A DNA stretch of 64,000 nt from Oscillospiraceae bacterium (lineage in GTDB: Bacteria > Bacillota > Clostridia > Oscillospirales > Ruminococcaceae), in assembly GCA_021199855.1 (NCBI GenBank), contig JAJQHD010000057.1, positions 1 to 64,000 on the forward strand, given 5' to 3'. Shown here piece by piece: positions 1 to 7,332 of the stretch. Made by a program: the position numbers and the translations under genes. Position 1 is the stretch's first letter. Every line of letters starts with the position of its first letter. The notes under the pieces were generated by a model. That model made no database searches. It saw only the letters and a list, made by a program, of their open reading frames with translations, and had not been told where the DNA came from.

Positions 1-112
1 TATATCACATCTTCGTTGGATTTTCTCTTTTTCTTGGGTCATATCAGTTTAACACAGACAGAAATCAAATTTTTTGCGCCGAAAATTTTTCGGAATTTTT
101 TTAAGAAACCTC

Positions 113-141
113 TTGACAACGTCCACAAGCTGTTATATAAT
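113..141 (+). promoter_or_regulatory. Consensus sigma-A promoter of the first surface-protein gene
   Basis: TTGACA at 113-118 and TATAAT at 136-141 match consensus exactly, with a 17-bp spacer. Transcription should start near 148, giving a leader of about 205 nt before the ATG at 354. Bases 1-112 are AT-rich and show no gene. Confidence 0.9.
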
Positions 142-147
142 GTAGAT

Positions 148-353
148 GTGGTTTGGAAGGGCTTATGAAGTCTTTACCACAAAAATCAAATCGGGGGGTA
201 CAACCTCTGGTGGAAAAATTTTCTTGATTTTCGTCAAGAATTTCGGCACCGTGTACCCATACCAAACCTCCGAAACACTATTAATAAGTGCAACGGAGGC
301 ATTTTCATATCTGTATTTGACCTCCTTTGCAAAATCTAAGGAGGAATTTTTTT
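148..353 (+). promoter_or_regulatory. Structured 5' leader with tandem anti-SD/SD hairpins
   Basis: GGGTAC (196-201) pairs with GTACCC (253-258), enclosing a hairpin TTCTTGA/TCAAGAA and a GGTG/CACC stem. Then come four alternating elements: CCTCCG (267-272), CGGAGG (294-299), CCTCCTT (321-327) and AAGGAGG (338-344). The last is the ribosome binding site, 9 nt before the ATG. Pairing 1:2 plus 3:4 hides the ribosome site; pairing 2:3 frees it. GGTTTGG (150-156) can also pair with CCAAACC (262-268), overlapping element 1. The same architecture precedes the gene at 57017. It is probably a translational cis-regulatory RNA; the ligand or trigger is unknown. Confidence 0.6.
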
Positions 354-3218
354 ATGAAAAAACGCCTTTTATGCATCCTGCTAAGCGTTTTAATGGTATT
401 CTCACTCCTGCCAGCCGGAGCGGTGGCGACGGAAGAAGCAGGAGAAACTATCTCATATACAGATTGGACTGCAACCGACTCCTTGCCGACTAGTGGTACA
501 TATAGATTGACAAATAATGTTACGGTAAGTTCAGGTATTACGGTTGTAAGTGGAAACACACTTACTTTAGATTTGAATGGAAAAACCATAACTGGTAGCT
601 CGTTGACAGATTTAAAGTCACTTTTTACTGTCAATGGCTCATTGACCTTGACGGATAGTAGCACAGAAAAGACCGGCTCGATTACTACTGGTGGAAAGGG
701 CTATGCTGTAAATGTAAAAACTGGTGGTTCATTTACTATGAACAATGGCACAATAACAACATGCAAGTACGGCGTTTATTTAGCTGATAGTGCCACATTT
801 ACAATGAATGACGGCACTATCACCGGGTGCACGTATAATATTGCGGTTGGCAGTTCTAGTAGTGGTAAGGCTGGTTCTGTAATCGCCATAAACGGAGGTA
901 CCGTCAATAATAGCATTAATGGAGTTTATATATATGGCTCTTCAAGTGGGACAAAGACAAAGGTTATTATGACTGGCGGTATTATTACTGGGATTAATCT
1001 TTCAACAGCAGCAAGCGCAGAGACAAGTAGACTTGCGGCAGTTTTGCTGATTAACGCAGATTTCGAGATGAAAGGCGGCTGTATTAAAGATAATACCTAT
1101 ACCACATATACGTATACTGATACTTACTGGGATTTTGGCGGCATTTACGTCGGGGACAATAGTACTTTTACTATGTCTGGTGGCGAGATTTCTGGTAATA
1201 CATCAGTAAACGGTGGCGGTGTGTATGTGAAGAGTGGTGGCACATTTACCATGACTGGCGGTACAATTACCGGCAACACCTCAAATGGCACCGGCGGTGG
1301 AGTTTGCAACGCAGGAACTTTCACCATGAGTGGTGGTACGATTTCCGATAACACGGCTGGTGGCACTTACGGTACCTACAGCGAAGGTGTTTATGGTTCG
1401 ATTACCATGAATGGCGGTACGATTTCAGGGCATAAGACAGGTATACGTGCTTATAGTGGTGCAACAGTTGCTATCGGTGGCGGTATTGTTACTGGAAACA
1501 CTACCTACGGTATCTATCTTGACAATGCAACTCTGACTCTTACAAGCGGAGCTATCTACAATAACAATATAGACATCAAGTCTTATGGCACGAGCAGTTC
1601 AATAACTCTTATTGAGGCGAGTAGCATGACGGCTGATGGTGTAACCTTCACTGGATGGTACTCAGGTTCAACCGAAGGCGATAAAATCATCGATACAACT
1701 TTGACCGGTGCATATGAAATTGTTGCGGCTTCGAGCGAGGCAACAGAGCCGGTTGAAAACTGGCTCGACGATTATGATAACACAACAGTATTCACAATTT
1801 CCTCAATCTCGGACTGGCTCAGCTTCGTTGATGCTGTAAATAATCAGGGCTACACTTTCGAGGGCAAGACAGTTCAGCTTGCCGCAGACCTTGATTTTAC
1901 TGACGTAACAGTCGCACCTGTCGGAACAGCAACTTATAACTTCAAGGGCACCTTCGACGGACAGAATCATACGATTTCCAATATGAGTTATACCGATTAT
2001 ACATCGATTTCCTACGCAGGTGTATTTGGAGTCACAAGCGGTGCCACAATCAAGAACCTTACAGTTTCCGGTTGCACATTCAAAGCGGCAACAACTCAGT
2101 CTGCTGGCTACGCAGGAGCTATAGTCGCAAGTGCTCTTAGCAATACAGTTATCGAGAACTGCACATCAACCAACAACTATGTCGAAGCCTGGTTCGCCGG
2201 TGGCATCACCGGACATACTGTTTCGACTACTATCAAAGATGTCACGGTCAGCGGCACTACATTCGCCGCAAACACCAAGAGCGGCTGTGTAATCGGATAT
2301 GACGGTGGCGGAACGACAGTTGATGGCGCAGAAGTTAATTCGACTTTGACTCAAAGTGGTAGCTTGCCGGGAGCAGTTATCGGTCAGGCTAACGGAACTT
2401 CGACCCTGAGCAATCTGGACGTCACAGCGTCAGGTTTGTATGTCATCGGCTCAATGGAAACTAACAACGAATATACCGTAACCATCACCGGAGACGAAAA
2501 CTCGGTCACTGCCGCCGCAATTGCAGGCAATGTGCTTACAAACACAACCCTCGTCATCACAGGCGGCAACTACACCGTTGACGATATTGTCAGTGGAGAA
2601 GAAACATCCGCTGTTTCCGGCACAGTTTCGATTTCGGGCGGTACATATTCGACTTCTTTGGATGAGAACTATATTGCTACGGGATATGAAGCGGTTGAAG
2701 TTGAAGGAGAAGAAGGAAAGTACACTGTCAGCGCAGAAGCTACTTGGATAGTCGCCGATAACGTCCGCAACGGCACAGACCTGGCGATGGGATTCTATAT
2801 TCCGCAGAGCGCTATGGAAAATGTCTCTGATTACACTGTAACGATAACTCTTACTTACAGCGATACAAGTAGAAAGTTAGGAACGACGAAGGATGTAACA
2901 TATTCAGTCAGCGTCAAATCCGGTGATGCGGCATGGGGAACTGGTACTTATGATGGTGATTCCTGCTACTTCATAATTTTTGAAGGAATCTGTGCATATC
3001 AGATGGTTGACAAGGTAACCGTAGACATTTATTGTAACGACACTAAGGTTTGCGAAACATACGAAACCAGTATCGAAAGCTATGAGAATAGATTTTATGC
3101 CTACGAAGGAGCAACTGAAAGCGGAAAGGCGCTGGCGAGTGCTATCCTAGCTTATGGTGCGGCGGCACAGACCTTCTACGAATATAACGAAGGTGATCTT
3201 GCCTCTTTGAGTAACTGA
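354..3218 (+). CDS. Exported beta-helix repeat surface protein
   Basis: A 954-residue protein. The start at 354 is chosen because AAGGAGG lies 9 nt upstream and the product then opens with a signal peptide (MKKRLLCILLSVLMVFSLLP, cleavage near AVA). Residues ~60-440 are degenerate repeats of the type TMSGGTISGNT, rich in Gly/Thr/Asn, expected to form a right-handed parallel beta-helix. Residues ~520-600 resemble GLUG-like repeats (GTFDGQNHTISNM). The C-terminal ~130 residues end in YGAAAQTFYEYNEGDLA, a tail seen in many Firmicutes surface proteins. There is no LPxTG or NPxTG anchor. It is likely secreted or loosely cell-associated, with an adhesive or glycan-binding role. The function is inferred from repeat type only. 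Confidence 0.75.
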   Translation: MKKRLLCILLSVLMVFSLLPAGAVATEEAGETISYTDWTATDSLPTSGTYRLTNNVTVSSGITVVSGNTLTLDLNGKTITGSSLTDLKSLFTVNGSLTLTDSSTEKTGSITTGGKGYAVNVKTGGSFTMNNGTITTCKYGVYLADSATFTMNDGTITGCTYNIAVGSSSSGKAGSVIAINGGTVNNSINGVYIYGSSSGTKTKVIMTGGIITGINLSTAASAETSRLAAVLLINADFEMKGGCIKDNTYTTYTYTDTYWDFGGIYVGDNSTFTMSGGEISGNTSVNGGGVYVKSGGTFTMTGGTITGNTSNGTGGGVCNAGTFTMSGGTISDNTAGGTYGTYSEGVYGSITMNGGTISGHKTGIRAYSGATVAIGGGIVTGNTTYGIYLDNATLTLTSGAIYNNNIDIKSYGTSSSITLIEASSMTADGVTFTGWYSGSTEGDKIIDTTLTGAYEIVAASSEATEPVENWLDDYDNTTVFTISSISDWLSFVDAVNNQGYTFEGKTVQLAADLDFTDVTVAPVGTATYNFKGTFDGQNHTISNMSYTDYTSISYAGVFGVTSGATIKNLTVSGCTFKAATTQSAGYAGAIVASALSNTVIENCTSTNNYVEAWFAGGITGHTVSTTIKDVTVSGTTFAANTKSGCVIGYDGGGTTVDGAEVNSTLTQSGSLPGAVIGQANGTSTLSNLDVTASGLYVIGSMETNNEYTVTITGDENSVTAAAIAGNVLTNTTLVITGGNYTVDDIVSGEETSAVSGTVSISGGTYSTSLDENYIATGYEAVEVEGEEGKYTVSAEATWIVADNVRNGTDLAMGFYIPQSAMENVSDYTVTITLTYSDTSRKLGTTKDVTYSVSVKSGDAAWGTGTYDGDSCYFIIFEGICAYQMVDKVTVDIYCNDTKVCETYETSIESYENRFYAYEGATESGKALASAILAYGAAAQTFYEYNEGDLASLSN

Positions 3219-3231
3219 GGAGAGTGATATT

Positions 3232-3375
3232 ATGACAAAGTTTGAGTCACACGAAATGCAGATTACAATCTTCAGTGAAAGAGAAGCCATAGTCACAGGT
3301 GCAACTGATAGTGGACCGTGGCAAGGCGGAATGGGTACCAAGACTAATTCAACCTCTGAAAACTGGGACAAATAA
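3232..3375 (+). CDS. Small hypothetical protein (47 aa)
   Basis: The ORF reads MTKFESHEMQITIFSEREAI and ends in ENWDK. GAGGAGAG overlaps the stop of the preceding surface gene at good spacing for this ATG, and a strong terminator follows 12 bp after the stop, so it fits as the last gene of the surface-protein transcript. There is no signal peptide or membrane segment. The central part is Gly/Trp-containing (GPWQGG). No family is recognised. Start, ribosome site and terminator placement argue for a real gene, but length alone cannot prove it. Confidence 0.5.
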   Translation: MTKFESHEMQITIFSEREAIVTGATDSGPWQGGMGTKTNSTSENWDK

Positions 3376-3387
3376 CGCAACACTCAA

Positions 3388-3424
3388 AGCGGCGGCAGAA
3401 TACGTGCCGCCGCTGATTCTTTTC
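3388..3424 (+). terminator. Strong intrinsic terminator
   Basis: AGCGGCGGCA (3388-3397) and TGCCGCCGCT (3405-3414) form a perfect 10-bp stem with a 7-nt loop, followed by GATTCTTTT. It ends the 354-3375 transcript but lies only 24 nt before the next ATG (3439). Confidence 0.85.
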
Positions 3425-3438
3425 TGTGAGGAGATTTT

Positions 3439-3972
3439 ATGAAAAAGAGACTACTTATTTTTGCGGCGGCGGTGATGGTGATGTTGAGCGGGTGCCAGAG
3501 TGTGGGCTCGGAGACTGTCACCAGCGCCGATGTGACAACTTCGCTTCCGGTCACGACTGTTTCGGAGACGGAGCCGGAGGTTACGACAACAACTGAGGCG
3601 ACTACCACTGCGGCTGTTACCACCGAGGCGACGACTTCTGCCACCACGTCGGAGACGACTGCTTCGACTACCACCGCTACGACAAAGGCAACGACGAAAG
3701 CGACCACTTCCACCACGACTTCCGCAACTACTGCGGAGGAGACGGTCATCTTAAACGAGGATGACGAGGTTATCATAGACGAATCGGACGGTGCGGTTAC
3801 GACCGGGGCTTCTTCCACTGCATCGGTATCGACTGCAACAACTCTGGTTGCAACCGGCACCGTTCCTTCGTATACAACAACCACGACTACCAGCGCAACT
3901 TCTCAGACGACGTCAAGTGCGGCTTCAACCTCCAGCATGGACAACTGGCAGGGCGCAGTCCCGGTAAAGTGA
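3439..3972 (+). CDS. Thr/Ser-rich lipoprotein
   Basis: A 177-residue protein with a lipoprotein signal (MKKRLLIFAAAVMVMLSGC, lipobox LSGC, lipidated Cys at residue 19). The rest is low complexity: runs of TTT, ATTEAT and TTKATT, with a short acidic patch (LNEDDEVIIDE) near residue 105, and the C-terminus ends DNWQGAVPVK. No folded domain is recognisable. It probably forms an extended, possibly glycosylated stalk on the outer face of the membrane. The ribosome site is GTGAGGAG. There is no space for its own promoter after the terminator at 3388-3424, so expression may depend on readthrough. Confidence 0.65.
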   Translation: MKKRLLIFAAAVMVMLSGCQSVGSETVTSADVTTSLPVTTVSETEPEVTTTTEATTTAAVTTEATTSATTSETTASTTTATTKATTKATTSTTTSATTAEETVILNEDDEVIIDESDGAVTTGASSTASVSTATTLVATGTVPSYTTTTTTSATSQTTSSAASTSSMDNWQGAVPVK

Positions 3973-3973
3973 T

Positions 3974-4213
3974 ATGGGACGTAAAAAACTAGCCCCCGAA
4001 GTCCGCCTTGCCCGGGAGCGAGCTCGCCGCCACGCCAGCAACAAGCGCTATTACGCCAAGACCGCAAATCTCTACTCCCGTCATCCGTGGACCCCCGAGG
4101 AAGAGAAGATGGTCCTCGACCACTCCATCCCCGACAGCGAGCTCTCTCAAAAAATCGGACGCTCCGTCAAAGGCATCCAGGAAAAACGCCGTCGACTGAA
4201 AAAGAAAGCATGA
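3974..4213 (+). CDS. Small Myb/SANT-like helix-turn-helix protein
   Basis: A 79-residue, strongly basic protein starting one base after the preceding stop. Residues ~38-75 (HPWTPEEEKMVLDHSIPDSE then LSQKIGRSVKGIQEKRRRLK) match the WTxEE...IAxxLGRSxxAIxxRRxRL pattern of small Myb/SANT-like HTH domains often found with HNH endonucleases or as stand-alone proteins. Probably a DNA-binding protein; its target is unknown. It is translationally coupled to the Thr-rich lipoprotein gene. Confidence 0.6.
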   Translation: MGRKKLAPEVRLARERARRHASNKRYYAKTANLYSRHPWTPEEEKMVLDHSIPDSELSQKIGRSVKGIQEKRRRLKKKA

Positions 4214-4220
4214 ATAACAA

Positions 4221-4260
4221 GCCCCGCCGGCACTCAATTACGAGCGCCGGCGGGCTTTTA
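4221..4260 (+). terminator. Intrinsic terminator between convergent genes
   Basis: GCCCCGCCGGC (4221-4231) pairs with GCCGGCGGGC (4246-4255) with one bulged C, followed by TTTT. It ends the plus-strand HTH gene and may also act on the convergent gene ending at 4283. Confidence 0.75.
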
Positions 4261-4282
4261 GTGGAAGGAAGGAGATGTCTGA

Positions 4283-6637
4283 TTAATTGTTATTGAACAG
4301 CGGTTCGAGTACGTCCCGGTACTCTTCAAGTATTTCTAAGAGGTAGGTGTCCCAGTGCCTTGCGTCTTGCTCGGTGTTGCCGAAGACATAGTCCTCCTGA
4401 CCGTAGTCGATGACGTCGAAGCCGGGCATTGCTTTGCTGGCGCCGTTGGTTCTGTATGCTACAGCGTCCGCCAGACTGAACGTAACCGTTCCGTCGTCAT
4501 TAAGAGTAACCCAAGAGCTCAGGTCTGTTCCAGAGGCAGAAGTCGATGTTCCGTTTGTGGTCTGAGCCTCAGCCTCCGCCTTCTCGGTGGTGACGCCACT
4601 AACGTATTCGCCGTACATCATGTCAACATAAAGCGCAAACGAGTCACCGAGGATTTCCGACGGAACATGTCCGCCGTCCCACTGCCATTCTATGTTGCAG
4701 TCGATTCCGGCATTGAGCATGGCAATCTGAAGGTTGAGGGAGTTGAACATCGAGATGTCGCCCTCAGAAGCGCCACAGAGGATTCTCACCCAAGTCGGAT
4801 TCTCTGTATCGTCATCGCCGATATAGTTGAGTGGATTGTAGAGGGAAACGATGTTGTTTCCGTACTTGTCGCCTGCGAGAATCGACTCTATGTCCGTCTC
4901 GTATGCTTCGAGCATTTCGTCGTATGAAGAGTAGTTCGCAGAATCTTTACTGCCGGAAGCAGACTGAGTCGTCCCAGCATCGGGAGTTCCGACTACCATC
5001 TCGTCGCCCGAGCCTTCTGTACCTGCCGCACTTATGTCAATATCGCCGATTTCGCCGATTTCGTCGTCTGGAAGCCCATCAACAGAGATTTCTCCGTCGG
5101 GGAGATTTCCGCCGGCAATGTCTCCGATTTCTCCGGATACGTCTCCACGACCTCCGGTCATGCCGCCAATTTCTCCTCTTTCTGTATCATTGCCTCTGTC
5201 CACAAAATCCAGCGCGCCGTTCATTCCACTCGGCAAATTTCCTGTAGCACCCGTTGAGCTCGACTTGGTGTATCTGCCTTCGATGAAGGCTTCTGCCTTG
5301 TCTTGAGAAGTCATCGCCGCAACCTCTTCATCCGAAAGGGCATTGCCGTCAGAATCGAACCAGGTCCAGCCGTCAGCATAGTCGAGGTTTTCAAGATACC
5401 ACTGTAAATTCTCGGTGAACTCAGCAAGATACAAATCGAGGTAAGTTCCGTGATATCCGTTTGTCTCGGGATATTCATCCGGGTCGCACTCTATAGTAAG
5501 TGCAATCGTGGAATTCAGCTCTCCGTCACCGTCGAGGTCGAATCCAACTGCACTTTCCTCTACAGTGAGGTTCTGCTCGTTGATATATTCCATATAAGCT
5601 TCCGAGAGATATGCCGCCAACTGCTTCTGGAAGGAGCTTCCGAAGTCGTAGGTGGTGTCCATGTAGTACTCGAATGCTAGAGCCATGTCCGCTTCATAGA
5701 GCGAAGTAATCGCACTGTATGCAATGCAGCCCCATGCACCGTCCGACAAAGAAACCTCTTCGCCGTTGATGGTGACAGTGGTCGTATAGGTTCCGTCGTC
5801 ACAGAGATAGCACCCGACAACCCCGACAGCCTCCTGATAGGGATAGAAGTCCGAATTGTTCGAGGTTGCCGCAAACATCGTGGCATGAGCTCCGCCGCCC
5901 GAGCCGCCGGTTGAAACGAAGTAGTCAACGCTTCCGGGAAGGTTGCCTAAAAGTATATTGTACTTTACGAATCTTGCCGCCGCCTTCTGGTCTGCAAGGC
6001 AGGAAGGAGCGTCGCCGGTGTAGTAGGTGTTGCCGTCTTCGTCGGTGGCAGTGTCCTGCTTTCCTCTGTTGCCGCAGGCGACGTTAATGTAGCCTTCTTC
6101 GGCATAGGTCGAGGAAGCAAGCGTGTTCGTTGAATTGCCATATCCAGCCGCACCTGTATTCAGGATAACCGGAGCAGTACTTGCGGTGTAAACCTGTCCG
6201 TTTGTGCTTGTGATTTCTGCGTCATAATCGATGACGAGAGTGCCGTTTACCGGCTCGGAGTAGTTCTCCGCCGTAACGTCGGCAGTTCCGTCTCCGTCGG
6301 TGTCAATACCGGTGACATAAGCCGCCGGAACGCAGACCGAAACGCCTTCCTCGTCCTCAATCTCGGGATATGCAACCGCCGAAACGATAGACATAACCCA
6401 CGAGTTTGTCTGGTATGTCCACGTGTAATCGGTGTTATTCGCCAGATTCAACGTGTATTCAATATATTCCTTGTCCGACACAACAGTCGCCTCCGATGAA
6501 GTTTCCTGAGTCTCTGTTTCTGCAGTGTTTTCGGTTGCTTCGGCATCGGTAGATTCAGTTGAACTGCTACCGCATCCGACAAGCGTCAGTATCATGCAAA
6601 GACAGGTGACTATGGAAATCAGTTTCTTGAAGTTCAT
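4283..6637 (-). CDS. Subtype-B-tannase-like esterase lipoprotein
   Basis: A 784-residue protein. The start at 6637 is preferred because AAAGGTG precedes it and it begins directly with a lipoprotein signal (lipobox LVGC, Cys22). The alpha/beta-hydrolase nucleophile motif G-G-S-G-G lies at residues 244-248, followed by AWGCIAYSAITSLYEADMA, a close match to the PITxLExADMA stretch of Lactobacillus-type subtype B tannases. A C-terminal CGASEGDIS and WDGGHVP could supply the Asp (~627) and His (~657) of the triad. Between them, residues ~459-569 form a Gly/Asp/Ile-rich low-complexity insertion (GEIGDI repeats) not expected in the family. Likely a surface esterase for plant phenolic or gallate esters; the exact substrate is inferred. 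Confidence 0.65.
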   Translation of the reverse strand: MNFKKLISIVTCLCMILTLVGCGSSSTESTDAEATENTAETETQETSSEATVVSDKEYIEYTLNLANNTDYTWTYQTNSWVMSIVSAVAYPEIEDEEGVSVCVPAAYVTGIDTDGDGTADVTAENYSEPVNGTLVIDYDAEITSTNGQVYTASTAPVILNTGAAGYGNSTNTLASSTYAEEGYINVACGNRGKQDTATDEDGNTYYTGDAPSCLADQKAAARFVKYNILLGNLPGSVDYFVSTGGSGGGAHATMFAATSNNSDFYPYQEAVGVVGCYLCDDGTYTTTVTINGEEVSLSDGAWGCIAYSAITSLYEADMALAFEYYMDTTYDFGSSFQKQLAAYLSEAYMEYINEQNLTVEESAVGFDLDGDGELNSTIALTIECDPDEYPETNGYHGTYLDLYLAEFTENLQWYLENLDYADGWTWFDSDGNALSDEEVAAMTSQDKAEAFIEGRYTKSSSTGATGNLPSGMNGALDFVDRGNDTERGEIGGMTGGRGDVSGEIGDIAGGNLPDGEISVDGLPDDEIGEIGDIDISAAGTEGSGDEMVVGTPDAGTTQSASGSKDSANYSSYDEMLEAYETDIESILAGDKYGNNIVSLYNPLNYIGDDDTENPTWVRILCGASEGDISMFNSLNLQIAMLNAGIDCNIEWQWDGGHVPSEILGDSFALYVDMMYGEYVSGVTTEKAEAEAQTTNGTSTSASGTDLSSWVTLNDDGTVTFSLADAVAYRTNGASKAMPGFDVIDYGQEDYVFGNTEQDARHWDTYLLEILEEYRDVLEPLFNNN

Positions 6638-6725
6638 TATATCACCTTTCTTCAAAAAAGTAAATTCTATTTTATATTTTGCACTTTCAGACTTAAGCCA
6701 GCCTTAAGGATTGTGTGAAAACTAG

Positions 6726-6762
6726 ATGAAAGCCGCCCACTCACAAGAGCAGGCGGTTTCGT
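6726..6762 (-). terminator. Probable terminator of the acidic lipoprotein gene
   Basis: Read on the minus strand, AACCGCC and GGCGGCTT (one G-U) form a stem around a ~14-nt loop, followed by TTTC. It is positioned just after the stop at 6788. Confidence 0.55.
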
Positions 6763-6787
6763 TTAAGTATAGGAGAATTATCAGGGT

Positions 6788-7222
6788 TTACTCTTCTGTT
6801 TCTTCAGATTCTTTTGAATCTGTGTCTTCGGCAACCTCATCCTCGGTTGAGTCGTCTGTTGATTCCTCTTCGCTGTCCGAGTCGGTCGCTACAGCATCTT
6901 CAGATTCTTCATCTTCTGTAGTTTCATCCTCAGTAGCCTCAGCGTCCTTTGATTCTTCATCTTCGGTAGCGTCGGTATCTTCGGCAGTGCCATCGTCGGT
7001 GGACTCTTCGTCCTCAGTAGATTCGGCATCATCGGTGGACTCCTCGTCCTCGGTGGATTCCTCATCCTCGACTGTCACGTCGTCCTCGGTTTCGTCCTCA
7101 GCTTCTGTTGCCGCTGTTGTGGTTTCGGCTTCGTCGTCAGTATCATCACCTGAAGTACATCCTACAAGCATCACCATCAGCGACAGGCTCATGAGTATTG
7201 CCAAAAATCTTTTGAGTTTCAT
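6788..7222 (-). CDS. Highly acidic repeat lipoprotein
   Basis: A 144-residue protein. The start at 7222 is chosen over longer forms because AAGGAGG sits 9 nt upstream and a lipoprotein signal follows at once (MKLKRFLAILMSLSLMVMLV, then GC). The mature part is almost entirely Asp/Glu/Ser/Thr in repeats such as ESTEDEESTDD and AEDTDATEDEES. No structured domain is visible. An extended, strongly negative surface chain could bind cations or act as a spacer. Its composition is the mirror of the Thr-rich lipoprotein at 3439. It is upstream of, and on the same strand as, the tannase-like lipoprotein. Confidence 0.65.
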   Translation of the reverse strand: MKLKRFLAILMSLSLMVMLVGCTSGDDTDDEAETTTAATEAEDETEDDVTVEDEESTEDEESTDDAESTEDEESTDDGTAEDTDATEDEESKDAEATEDETTEDEESEDAVATDSDSEEESTDDSTEDEVAEDTDSKESEETEE

Positions 7223-7332
7223 ATTTACGTTCCTCCTTAGGAAGTTTATGCGCATATTATACTCACGGATTTTTAAAACTGCATTAAGCCAATAGAAAAG
7301 CCTTGTGAAACGTCTGAGAAAGAAATTATGTC

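Noticed and set aside
1..112. Gene fragment at the left edge
   Set aside because: AT-rich, with no open frame extending from the edge and no recognisable motif; likely intergenic.
150..353. Cyclic di-GMP riboswitch in the first leader
   Set aside because: The conserved GEMM core sequences were not found; only generic hairpins and the CCTCC/GGAGG elements are visible.
3384..3884. 166-aa minus-strand ORF rich in Val/Ala
   Set aside because: It is the complement of the Thr-rich repeats of the lipoprotein at 3439; its composition comes from ACN/GCN repeats, it has no ribosome site, and the plus frame has a lipobox.
6726..7295. 189-aa plus-strand Ser/Val-rich ORF
   Set aside because: Shadow of the acidic lipoprotein gene on the minus strand, which has a strong ribosome site and lipoprotein signal.
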